16,850 bases of DNA from Collinsella sp. (GTDB lineage: Bacteria > Actinomycetota > Coriobacteriia > Coriobacteriales > Coriobacteriaceae): NCBI GenBank assembly GCA_019419645.1, contig DXZN01000047.1:1-16850 (forward strand), in the 5' to 3' direction. Below the pieces are notes generated by a model. It searched no databases. It was not told where the DNA came from and was given only the letters and a program-made list of their open reading frames with translations. The position numbers were made by a program, and so were the translations under genes. Shown piece after piece: positions 1-7,132 of the stretch; position 1 is the first letter of the stretch; each line of letters begins with the position of its first letter.

Positions 1-253
1 GACGGCGGCAGCAGGCGATGCGCCTTCTTACACCACGCTCGCGCGCGCGATCATTTCGACTTGCTATCTGGCCTTATTAGTCCAAAATTGCTGCTACCAA
101 ATCGGTAACAGTACTCATATTTGATGTTTTTTGACCAGCAGGTCTCCCTGCCTTAGCAAATCTAAGGCAAAACGGGCTCCAGACCGCTGAATCATGCCGC
201 ATAGGACACGCCCACAGTCCGGAACCCGGTCCAAATTGAGTTATTGCGCCGCG
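1..253. other. 3' flank of argD, no convincing gene
   Basis: This stretch lies downstream of the argD stop codon and is more AT-rich than the coding DNA around it. One plus-strand frame is open from the left edge to a TGA near 127, but it has no recognisable domain and could equally be chance. An 8-bp stem (149-156 with 162-169, loop of 5) lies about 85 nt past argD. It has no T-run on the argD side, so it is only a weak terminator candidate. The segment 94-110 matches 4045-4061 at 16 of 17 bases. Confidence 0.4.
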
Positions 254-1537
254 TTAGCCCAAGACATCCGACAGGATCTCGATCAGGCTGTCCACGTCGG
301 CTTCCTCGCAGACGAGTGGCGGCAGGAAACGCAGCGTATGGGCACCCGTAGCGTTGATTACGGCACCGGCCCCCAATGCACGGGCCACAACGTCGTGTGC
401 ATCACCCGCAGTATCGTCAAGATCGCAGCCGAGCATCAGGCCACGGCCACGCACCTCTACCACATGCGGAAGCTTAGCCAGCGCCTGCTCCATATAGGCA
501 CCCACCTTGGCAGCATGGTCGGCATAATCGCCGCGCACGAGCGCGGAGAGCGTCGCGGCGCACGCCGCAATGGCTAGGCAGCTGCCGCCAAAGGTCGAGC
601 CGTGGTCGCCCGGCTTAAACACGTCGGCAATCTCCTTCTTTGCCATGACGGCACCCATGGGCACGCCATCGGCAATGCCCTTGGCAAGGCTCATGATGTC
701 GGGCTCCACGCCATAGGTTTGGAATGCAAACGGCTTGCCGGAGCGGAAGATGCCGCACTGGACCTCGTCGGCGATAAGCACGGCGCCCACTTCGTGTGCC
801 AGGTCGCGCGCTGCCGCCATAAACTCCTCGGTCATGGGATGCACGCCACTCTCACCCTGGATCGGCTCGAGCATCACGGCACAAATCTCGCTCCCCAGCT
901 GCTTAAAGATCGCACGCAGCTCGTCCACATCGTTGGGCGTGCAGGCCACAAAGCCACCCGGCAGCGGGCGGAAGCTGTCCTGCAGCCAATCCTGCATGGT
1001 GGCGGCAATGGTCTCGAGCGTACGGCCGTGGAAGCCGCCGCGCATGCACACGATGGTGTTGCCGCCATTACCGGCACGCTTGGCGTACAGACGCGCGAGC
1101 TTCATCGAGCCTTCGTTGGCCTCGGCGCCAGAGTTGGCAAAGAAGGTCTCCCAAACCTGCTCGCCCGCAGCCGGGACACCAAGAGCAGCTGCCGTGGTCT
1201 CATCGCCGGCGACAATGGCATCGGCAAGCACGCGCGCACCATCTACGTCGTCGTTAGCAAGCTTGGACAGCAGCGCCGCGACCTGTCCGCGCTGCTCGAT
1301 GTAGAAGTAATTGGAGACATGCATGAGCTTTTTGGTCTGCGCCTCGAGCGCCGAGAGCACAGCCGGGTCGCCATGACCTAGGCTGCACACGCCGATGCCG
1401 GCAAGAAAGTCGAGGTACTCACGGCCATCGTCGCCGGTGAGCTTCATGCCGTGACCCTCGACAAACTCGACCGGAGAGCGGCCAAAGGTATGCATAACGT
1501 AATGGGATTCAAGCGATTGCTGAGCTGCAAGTGACAT
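254..1537 (-). CDS. argD: Acetylornithine aminotransferase (ArgD)
   Basis: This PLP-dependent class-III aminotransferase converts N-acetylglutamate semialdehyde to N-acetylornithine using glutamate; it is cytosolic. The 427-aa product shows the family landmarks in order: NSGAEANE (near 135-142), the PLP-contacting Asp in IADEVQCG (Asp257) and the Schiff-base lysine in SLAKGIADG (Lys286), then STFGG. ArgD proteins are usually about 390-400 aa. The extra length lies largely in residues 96-127, an Ala/Asp/Val-rich insertion just before the FFANSGAEAN strand, while all catalytic parts are intact. The ATG start is preceded by GAAAGG. It is the last gene of argC-J-B-D, 69 nt after argB. The sequence alone cannot exclude additional activity on succinylated substrates or lysine-pathway intermediates, but the operon argues for arginine synthesis. 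Confidence 0.95.
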   Translation of the reverse strand: MSLAAQQSLESHYVMHTFGRSPVEFVEGHGMKLTGDDGREYLDFLAGIGVCSLGHGDPAVLSALEAQTKKLMHVSNYFYIEQRGQVAALLSKLANDDVDGARVLADAIVAGDETTAAALGVPAAGEQVWETFFANSGAEANEGSMKLARLYAKRAGNGGNTIVCMRGGFHGRTLETIAATMQDWLQDSFRPLPGGFVACTPNDVDELRAIFKQLGSEICAVMLEPIQGESGVHPMTEEFMAAARDLAHEVGAVLIADEVQCGIFRSGKPFAFQTYGVEPDIMSLAKGIADGVPMGAVMAKKEIADVFKPGDHGSTFGGSCLAIAACAATLSALVRGDYADHAAKVGAYMEQALAKLPHVVEVRGRGLMLGCDLDDTAGDAHDVVARALGAGAVINATGAHTLRFLPPLVCEEADVDSLIEILSDVLG

Positions 1538-1606
1538 GAGATGCCTTTCGTTGGGCGCCAGACGGCGCGGGGCTATGGGTGCAGGAATGGGTCGGCTGCG
1601 GGCCAG

Positions 1607-2587
1607 CTAGACCGTCTGGAGCTTCTCGACCTCGTCAAGGTTCTCGGTCAGACGCGCAGCAAACGTCGAAAGCGGATGCGGATGCGTATCGAACTCGTAA
1701 GCCGTCTCGGTGGAATGGATCACGGTGCCGACGCCGGCATCGGTCAGCAACTCCAGGAGCAGCGAATGCGGCGTAGTACCGTTAATGATGTGGGCACGAA
1801 ATACGCCGCCGGTAAGCGCATCGACGGCCGCACGCAGCTTGGGAATCATGCCCTTATCGACCTCGCCGCCGTAGAGCATTTCGTTAACCTCGTCGAGCGT
1901 TAGGTTGGAGATAAGCGAGTCCTTGTCGCTAAAGTCCTTGTACAGGCCATCGACATCGGTCAAAAAGATCGCCTTATGCGCGTGGAGCGCCGCGGCAACG
2001 GCACCGGCGGCGGTGTCGGCGTTGATGTTGAAGAAACCGCCGTCCTCCCCCGCCGCAACGGTAGCAATGACGGGGATGTACTCGCTATCGAGTAAGCGCT
2101 CGATATAGTCGGTGTTGACGTGCGTCACTTTGCCCACACGACCGAGCTCGGGGTCGAGCGGCTCGGCGATGAGCGTGCCGGCATCGCTGCCCGACACGCC
2201 CACGGCCAGGTTGCCATGGTGGTTGAGCGCTGCGACCAGCTCCTGGTTGACCTTACCGCCCAGCACCTCGCGCACGATATCCATAGTCGCCGGCGTGGTC
2301 ACACGCTGGCCGTTCTTAAACTCGACGGGGATGTCGTAGTGGCTGAGTGCCTCGTTGATGGCCTTGCCGCCGCCGTGCACGATAACGGGGCGCATACCGA
2401 TGATCTTGAGCAAAACGATGTCGCTCATCACGTCGCGGCGCAGCTGCTCATCAACCATGGCGGCTCCGCCATATTTGATAACAACCGTCTTGCCGGTCAG
2501 GTTCTTAATCCACGGCAGCGCTTCGAACAGCAGCTGCGCGGTTGCTTCGTTGGATTCGCTCGAACGACAATCTCGTGCGAATTTCAT
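1607..2587 (-). CDS. argB: Acetylglutamate kinase (ArgB)
   Basis: This amino-acid kinase family enzyme phosphorylates N-acetylglutamate with ATP, the second step of the pathway and often the one inhibited by arginine. With the chosen start the product is 326 aa. It shows VIKYGGAAM (Lys38), the glycine loop VHGGGKAI (70-77), a TDVDGLYKD nucleotide-site segment and VDKGMIPKL near the C-terminus. An in-frame TTG at 2647 would add 20 residues. I prefer the ATG at 2587 because a GAGG ribosome site sits 6 nt upstream and family alignment begins shortly after it. The protein is slightly longer than the usual 290-300 aa because of a short C-terminal extension after the kinase fold. It lies 81 nt downstream of argJ and 69 nt upstream of argD in one transcription unit. 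Confidence 0.95.
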   Translation of the reverse strand: MKFARDCRSSESNEATAQLLFEALPWIKNLTGKTVVIKYGGAAMVDEQLRRDVMSDIVLLKIIGMRPVIVHGGGKAINEALSHYDIPVEFKNGQRVTTPATMDIVREVLGGKVNQELVAALNHHGNLAVGVSGSDAGTLIAEPLDPELGRVGKVTHVNTDYIERLLDSEYIPVIATVAAGEDGGFFNINADTAAGAVAAALHAHKAIFLTDVDGLYKDFSDKDSLISNLTLDEVNEMLYGGEVDKGMIPKLRAAVDALTGGVFRAHIINGTTPHSLLLELLTDAGVGTVIHSTETAYEFDTHPHPLSTFAARLTENLDEVEKLQTV

Positions 2588-2668
2588 AATCTGCCTCGTC
2601 TTTCGTATCGTTATCGCGCCGTGCTCCGCTGTCCGCAATCGCGGCAAGATGCGCAGCGTGCCCGGAAT

Positions 2669-3937
2669 CTAGGAACGGTAGTCGCCGTTGATGGAGATAT
2701 ACTCATGCGTGAGGTCGCAGGTCCACACGGTCGTTGCCGCGTCGCCTGCGCCCAGGTCGGCCGAGATCACGATCTCGGGCGCCTCAAAACGTCGTAGAGC
2801 CTCGTCCTCGTCAAAGGGAACAGTCAGACCGTCGCGACAGACAGGCATGCCCATCATGTCGATGGAAACGTCTTCCTGATTAAACTTCACGCCGCACTTG
2901 CCAAGCGCCATAGCAACGCGGCCCCAGTTGCAGTCGTGGCCGGCGATGCAAGTCTTAACGAGCGGCGAGTTGGCAACGGCACGGGCGGCGATATCGGCCT
3001 CCTCGTCGTTCACGGCGCCGGTAACGTTGACCGTAACAAGCTTGGATGCGCCCTCGCCATCGGCGGCGATATTGCGCGCCAGGCTCTCGCACACCTCGTG
3101 CACGGCAAATGCCAACTCGTCGAAGGCATCGGAGCCCTCGACGATAGGCTCGGCATCTGCGGCAGCGGCGCCGGAGGCAAGCATGATGCAGGTGTCGTTG
3201 GTCGAGGTGTCGGAATCGACCGTCACCTTATTAAAGGTCTGCTTGACGGTCGAGAGCAGCAGGGCATGAAGTGCCGCAGGCTCGACGGGGGCATCGGTGG
3301 TGATAACCGCGATCATGGTGGCCATATTGGGCATGATCATGCCCGAGCCCTTGCACATTCCGCCTACCGAATAGACGTTGCCCGCATGGCCCGCAGCCTC
3401 ACTGACGTAGGACACGGCGTACTCCTTGGAGTGCGTGTCGGTCGTCATGATGGCGCGAGCGGCATCGGCGCCACCGTGGGCAGAGAGCGCCTCGTAGGCA
3501 GCAGGAATGGCAGTCTCAAACGTGTCGATCGGCAGAATCTGGCCAATCACACCCGTGGAGGCAACCAGAATCTGCTGGGGCTCGCAGCCGATGACCTGCG
3601 ATGCGATGCTGCACGTCTCGCGCGCGCATGCAAGGCCGGTCTCACCCGTGGCGGCGTTGGCATTGCCAGAGTTGACCGAAACGCCGGCGATGATACCGTA
3701 GCCCTTGTCGGCACCGCCCAGGTTGGCGCGGCTCACCTGCACGGGCGCCGCGCAAAAGCGATTGGCGGTAAACACTCCAGCGCCGGGACAGGGTTTATCG
3801 GGCACGACGAGCGCGTAATCCAGACGCTCGGGGTTCTTGCGGAACCCAGCGTGGATGCCTGCAGCCTTAAAACCAGCCGCAGCCGTAACGCCGCCCTCGA
3901 CGGCGCGAATCTTGATATCAAACAGCTCGGTATTCAT
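2669..3937 (-). CDS. argJ: Bifunctional ornithine acetyltransferase / N-acetylglutamate synthase (ArgJ)
   Basis: ArgJ moves the acetyl group from N-acetylornithine to glutamate, closing the acetyl cycle; bifunctional members can also use acetyl-CoA. The 422-aa sequence is full length. It shows GVTAAAGFKAAG near the N-terminus, GVFTANR, the STGVIG oxyanion region (near 127-132) and the self-cleavage site KGSGMIMPNMATM. Cleavage is expected between Ala206 and Thr207, leaving Thr207 as nucleophile. The C-terminus ends in the family-typical YISINGDYRS. Whether it is mono- or bifunctional cannot be read from the sequence. Its presence means argE is not needed; an argA is not in this window. The ATG has AAGGAG about 11 nt upstream. 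The 134-nt gap after argC holds a 6-bp hairpin (4020-4025 with 4030-4035), which could modulate read-through or RNA processing. Confidence 0.95.
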   Translation of the reverse strand: MNTELFDIKIRAVEGGVTAAAGFKAAGIHAGFRKNPERLDYALVVPDKPCPGAGVFTANRFCAAPVQVSRANLGGADKGYGIIAGVSVNSGNANAATGETGLACARETCSIASQVIGCEPQQILVASTGVIGQILPIDTFETAIPAAYEALSAHGGADAARAIMTTDTHSKEYAVSYVSEAAGHAGNVYSVGGMCKGSGMIMPNMATMIAVITTDAPVEPAALHALLLSTVKQTFNKVTVDSDTSTNDTCIMLASGAAAADAEPIVEGSDAFDELAFAVHEVCESLARNIAADGEGASKLVTVNVTGAVNDEEADIAARAVANSPLVKTCIAGHDCNWGRVAMALGKCGVKFNQEDVSIDMMGMPVCRDGLTVPFDEDEALRRFEAPEIVISADLGAGDAATTVWTCDLTHEYISINGDYRS

Positions 3938-4071
3938 CGTCTTTATGACTCCTTATGTCAAACAAAAAACGGACATCGGTTGGTGCGCCATGCCAGTCGT
4001 AATCATGAGACCAGCTTAAGAGTGGCGCCCCACTCGATGCCCGACTACCAAATCGTTAACAATCGAATGTG

Positions 4072-5142
4072 CTACACCGGGCACGCCACTGTGGGCAAGC
4101 CTCGTCGCTCGTCAAAGCCAAAGACGATATTGGCGCACTGGACTGCTTGGCCCGCAGCGCCCTTGCACAGATTGTCGATGGCGCCCGTCGCCACCAGCAC
4201 GCCCGCACGCTTGTTGAGCGCGAGGCCAATCTGGGCGGCGTTGGTGCCGACGACCGAAGCCGTCTTGGGCTGCTGGCCGGCATCGAGTACGCGCACGAAG
4301 GTGCGACCAGCGTAGAACTGCTTGTAATAGTCGACAACGTCCTCAAGGGTCAAGGTATCGATAGCCTGCGGCGTGAGCGGCAGCGTCACCGTGGAGAGCA
4401 GGCCGCGCTTGAGCGGTGCCAGATGCGGGGTGAAGACGACACGATCGGTCAGACCAAGGATCTGCTCAATCTCGGGCGTATGACGATGCTTGCCTACGCC
4501 ATAGGCCTCCAGGTTCTCGTCTGCGCCACAAAAATGGGTGCGAGCGTTACAGGACTTACCGGCACCCGTCACGCCGCTAATGGCATCAACGATCACGGGG
4601 CCGCTCTGGGCAACCCAGCCGGCGCGCACGGCGGGCGCGGCGGCAAGGCTCGTTGCGGTGGGATAGCAACCAGCGCAGGCGACCAACACGGGTTTGCCGT
4701 CGGCATGGTCAGATGCGGCGATCTCCAAGTCTTGGCAGAACAGCTCGGGCAGGCCAAAGGCACGGGTCTTGAGCAGGTCGGGGCTCGTGTGCTCGGCGGC
4801 ATACCATGTCTCAAAGACGAACGCGTCGCTCAGACGATAATCGGCCGAAAGATCAAAGCAGGAAACGCCCGATGCAAGGAGCGCGGGCACCTGTGCCATG
4901 GCAGCCGTGTGCGGCACGGCAAGAAAAACCGCATCGCAGCTCTTGAGCTCGGGGGCGTCATGCGTGGTGAAAACCAGATCGCTCACGCCAGCAAAGCTCG
5001 GATACACCGCGGACAGCGGCTGGCCGGCATCGGCGTTGGACGTAATGGCAACAAGTTCAAACTCGGGATGACCGAGCGCGAGGCGAATAAGCTCGGCTCC
5101 GGCATATCCAGCCGCGCCGACGATTCCAACCTTCAAAGACAT
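4072..5142 (-). CDS. argC: N-acetyl-gamma-glutamyl-phosphate reductase (ArgC)
   Basis: ArgC reduces N-acetylglutamyl phosphate to the semialdehyde with NADPH, the third step of ornithine synthesis. The 356-aa protein begins with a Rossmann dinucleotide motif, VGIVGAAGYAGAELIR (5-20). It carries the catalytic cysteine in ACAGCYPTAT (Cys159) and the conserved histidine block GKHRHTPEIEQIL (His219/His221). Its length fits the family. The ATG start has AAGGAG seven nt upstream. It is the first gene of the arg operon, with a 166-nt leader and spacer region before the neighbouring terminator hairpin. That region contains the 5228-5264 palindrome, so control of the whole operon probably acts here. 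Confidence 0.96.
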   Translation of the reverse strand: MSLKVGIVGAAGYAGAELIRLALGHPEFELVAITSNADAGQPLSAVYPSFAGVSDLVFTTHDAPELKSCDAVFLAVPHTAAMAQVPALLASGVSCFDLSADYRLSDAFVFETWYAAEHTSPDLLKTRAFGLPELFCQDLEIAASDHADGKPVLVACAGCYPTATSLAAAPAVRAGWVAQSGPVIVDAISGVTGAGKSCNARTHFCGADENLEAYGVGKHRHTPEIEQILGLTDRVVFTPHLAPLKRGLLSTVTLPLTPQAIDTLTLEDVVDYYKQFYAGRTFVRVLDAGQQPKTASVVGTNAAQIGLALNKRAGVLVATGAIDNLCKGAAGQAVQCANIVFGFDERRGLPTVACPV

Positions 5143-5227
5143 ATCAGACTCCTTGTCTGCGATTTATGCACCGATGCGCATTTCACAGCGGTCGTTATGA
5201 AGTGGGTTGAAACTTTAGCACCAAAAG

Positions 5228-5264
5228 ATGCATTAACACGTAAATGGTTTACATATTCATGCAT
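5228..5264. promoter_or_regulatory. 37-bp imperfect palindrome upstream of argC, candidate ARG box
   Basis: The two 18-nt halves around a central G at 5246 match at 14 of 18 positions when one is reverse-complemented. Both ends are ATGCAT and the inner parts are GTAAA/TTTAC. It lies 86-122 nt upstream of the argC start. ArgR operators in several bacteria are paired TGAAT- or TGCAT-like half sites, and one half here reads CATGAATATGTAAA, which resembles that pattern. Assignment to ArgR is inference; no argR gene is in the window. Confidence 0.5.
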
Positions 5265-5308
5265 TGAAACATTCCCGACACATTCGCTTGAAGGAATTGA
5301 CAAATGGA

Positions 5309-5362
5309 GCGGGCCCCGTATTGACCGGCGCTCCTAACGGCGCCGGGCAATACGGGGCCCGC
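5309..5362 (-). terminator. Hairpin terminator after the riboflavin-uptake operon
   Basis: A 15-bp perfect stem (5309-5323 with 5348-5362) continues, after one A-G mismatch, into a 7-bp inner stem (5325-5331 with 5340-5346) with an 8-nt loop. It begins 38 nt past the stop of the last gene of the operon. Reading on the minus strand, the stem is followed by a moderately T-rich tract (TCCATTTGTC), which supports intrinsic termination but is not a perfect U-run. It also separates this operon from the argC promoter region. Confidence 0.75.
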
Positions 5363-5399
5363 CCATGCGAAAACCAAGTTGTTAGGATGAGCCAGCTGG

Positions 5400-5810
5400 C
5401 TAGAGCTCGACCGGCACCCATTCGTCGTGATTGCAGATAAAAGCCTCGGGATCCTCGACGCTAAAGAAGACGAGCGTGGGGTCGTTAGGCCCCTCATAGT
5501 GCTCGCCCAGGCGCTCTAGATGCTTCCACCCGGCTTCGCGCATTTCGTCTAAGGCCCGGTCATCCAAGCCGGCACGCCCGCGCAAGATGAGCCAGCCATG
5601 GCCCGGCCACCAACTCGTGGCCTCAAAGCGCTGATTTTGTAGCAGCTCTTGCCACACGTCTTTGGTGCGCGCCGTCACAAACCACAGCTTACCGTCCTGA
5701 ATCTGAGCAAACGAGAACGGACGCACGTGCGGCTGTCCATCCACGCTCGTCGCCAGATACCACGCCGGCACCGACGTCAGATACTCCAAAACCGTATTCA
5801 ATCCGTCCAC
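5400..5810 (-). CDS. Pyridoxamine 5'-phosphate oxidase-like flavin-binding protein, copy 2
   Basis: A 136-aa single-domain split-barrel protein of the pyridoxamine-5'-phosphate-oxidase-like superfamily, whose members usually bind FMN or F420. Visible family features are VPAWYLATS near residues 14-22, HVRPFSFAQIQDGKLWFVTA (26-45), then KDVWQELLQN. It begins at a GTG with AGGAGG four nt upstream. It is clearly paralogous to the gene just upstream (5855-6301), sharing RPFSFA, DGKLWF, KDVW-EL and the FFSVED/FFSVRN C-terminal block. True PNPO enzymes are about 200 aa, so the family name does not imply vitamin B6 synthesis; substrate and cofactor are unknown. It is the last gene before the hairpin at 5309-5362. 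Confidence 0.85.
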   Translation of the reverse strand: MDGLNTVLEYLTSVPAWYLATSVDGQPHVRPFSFAQIQDGKLWFVTARTKDVWQELLQNQRFEATSWWPGHGWLILRGRAGLDDRALDEMREAGWKHLERLGEHYEGPNDPTLVFFSVEDPEAFICNHDEWVPVEL

Positions 5811-5854
5811 GTTTCCTCCTGTACTAGCTAGTTTGGGAACCTGGTTTGTGCGAG

Positions 5855-6301
5855 CTAGAGCTCCAGGCGCTCCTCGCTGCCATCGATATCACAGAAGCGC
5901 GCAGCAATGTTGCGGACCGAAAAGAAAGCAAGGCGGCCGTCGTTGGCACTCTCGTGTTCCTCGCCAATGTCCACCATGTGCTTAAAACCCGCTTGACGCA
6001 CCTTGTCGCTCGCAACTGCGTCGTCCTCAAGTGCGGCTTCGCCGGTCAATACGATCCAACATTCCCCCGGCTTCCAGCCCGAGAGCTCAAACTTGGGATT
6101 CGCGCTCAGCTCCGCCCACACATCCTTGTCGCGCGACGTGCAAAACCACAACTTACCGTCATCGACCATGGCAAACGAAAACGGCCTCACGCGAGGCTGA
6201 TGCCCGTCGGCCACATCGGTCGTGGCCAGATACCACGCCGGAATGCGCCTGAGATACGAACAGGCGCGCTCAAGCTGAGCCGTGCGGTCGTTGTCGGTCA
6301 T
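5855..6301 (-). CDS. Pyridoxamine 5'-phosphate oxidase-like flavin-binding protein, copy 1
   Basis: A 148-aa split-barrel protein of the same superfamily as its downstream neighbour. It reads RIPAWYLATTDV, then VRPFSFAMVDDGKLWFCTSR and KDVWAELSANPKFELSGW, ending in a LAFFSVRN segment. The shared order and spacing of these blocks points to an old tandem duplication; identity looks roughly 40% by eye. The ATG is preceded by AAAGGGG. It starts 30 nt after ecfT with no terminator between, so it is probably co-transcribed from the FMN-riboswitch promoter. A flavin-dependent protein there would make sense, but the enzymatic role is not known. Confidence 0.85.
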   Translation of the reverse strand: MTDNDRTAQLERACSYLRRIPAWYLATTDVADGHQPRVRPFSFAMVDDGKLWFCTSRDKDVWAELSANPKFELSGWKPGECWIVLTGEAALEDDAVASDKVRQAGFKHMVDIGEEHESANDGRLAFFSVRNIAARFCDIDGSEERLEL

Positions 6302-6331
6302 AGGGACCCCTTTCTTGCGCTCGAATCGCGC

Positions 6332-7132
6332 CTAAACAAGTTGAAGATTGATGACGATGACGCAGATGAGCAGCAACGCCGTCACCACCGCCGCCAACGC
6401 ATCGCCGCGGCCAAATGCAAGCGCATGCAGGCGCGCGCGGCCCTGCTCGCCGTGATAGCAGCGTGCATCCATGGCAGCAGACAGCGTCTCGGCATGGCGG
6501 AACACGCCGGTGAACAGCGGAATCGCCACACTGCCGAGCATACGCACGCCGCCGAGCGGGCCCCCCGTCACGCGCGCACCGCGGCTCGCCTGCGCGTCCG
6601 CCGTCTGCTTCATCTCGGTGGCAAACTGCGGCATAAAGCGCAACGCGATACCCATGATCATGCCGAGCTCGTGCGCAGGAAGTCCCACACGCGCAAACGA
6701 TGCGAGCAGGCGCTCAAAGCCCGCGGTGAGGTCGAGCGTCGGCGTGGTGAGCGTGATAGCGCTCATACCGGCCATCATCAAGGTCAGGCGGCACGCCATA
6801 AAGGCGGCGGAATGCAGCGAGCCCTCGCTTATCTGCAAAAAGCCGAGCTGCCACAGAATGCGCCCGCTCTGGTCGGTAAACAAGTTGAGCACCGCGACCA
6901 CGACGACGATTGCCAGCAGCGGCGCCATCGACGACAGAACGCGACGAACCGGCACCCGAGACACGGCATAGATCAGCACGACAAACATTGCGACAGGGGC
7001 CAGTCCGCGGAAGCCGCCGACGGTCAGCGTCGTGATCAGAAACACAAAGCCCAAGAGCAACTTAGTTCGCGGGTCCAGGCGGTGGATCGCACTATCGCCG
7101 GGATAGTAGCTGCCAAACGAAAACGCCTCCAT
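6332..7132 (-). CDS. ecfT: ECF transporter transmembrane coupling subunit EcfT
   Basis: EcfT is the membrane scaffold that couples ATP hydrolysis by the EcfA ATPases to movement of the substrate-binding subunit. The 266-aa protein opens with the family signature GSYYPGDSAIHRLDPRTKLL. It has about five hydrophobic segments (near 26-58, 68-84, 108-128, a stretch around 155-170 and the C-terminal 240-264). It also has both coupling-helix motifs: QASRGAR after the LRFMP segment, and AMDARCY further on. Its start codon overlaps the ecfA stop by one base (TAATG), implying translational coupling. It is complete, with no sign of damage. Confidence 0.93.
   Translation of the reverse strand: MEAFSFGSYYPGDSAIHRLDPRTKLLLGFVFLITTLTVGGFRGLAPVAMFVVLIYAVSRVPVRRVLSSMAPLLAIVVVVAVLNLFTDQSGRILWQLGFLQISEGSLHSAAFMACRLTLMMAGMSAITLTTPTLDLTAGFERLLASFARVGLPAHELGMIMGIALRFMPQFATEMKQTADAQASRGARVTGGPLGGVRMLGSVAIPLFTGVFRHAETLSAAMDARCYHGEQGRARLHALAFGRGDALAAVVTALLLICVIVINLQLV

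Noticed and set aside
2588..2647. A 20-codon N-terminal extension of ArgB from a TTG
   Set aside because: No ribosome site precedes it, while the ATG at 2587 has one and matches the family start.
4069..5337. Plus-strand open frame of 422 codons covering argC
   Set aside because: It is the antisense of argC with no family features; ArgC motifs are complete on the minus strand.
6310..6330. CTCGAATC resembling a tRNA T-loop
   Set aside because: No acceptor or anticodon stem surrounds it; it is the 31-nt gap between two genes.
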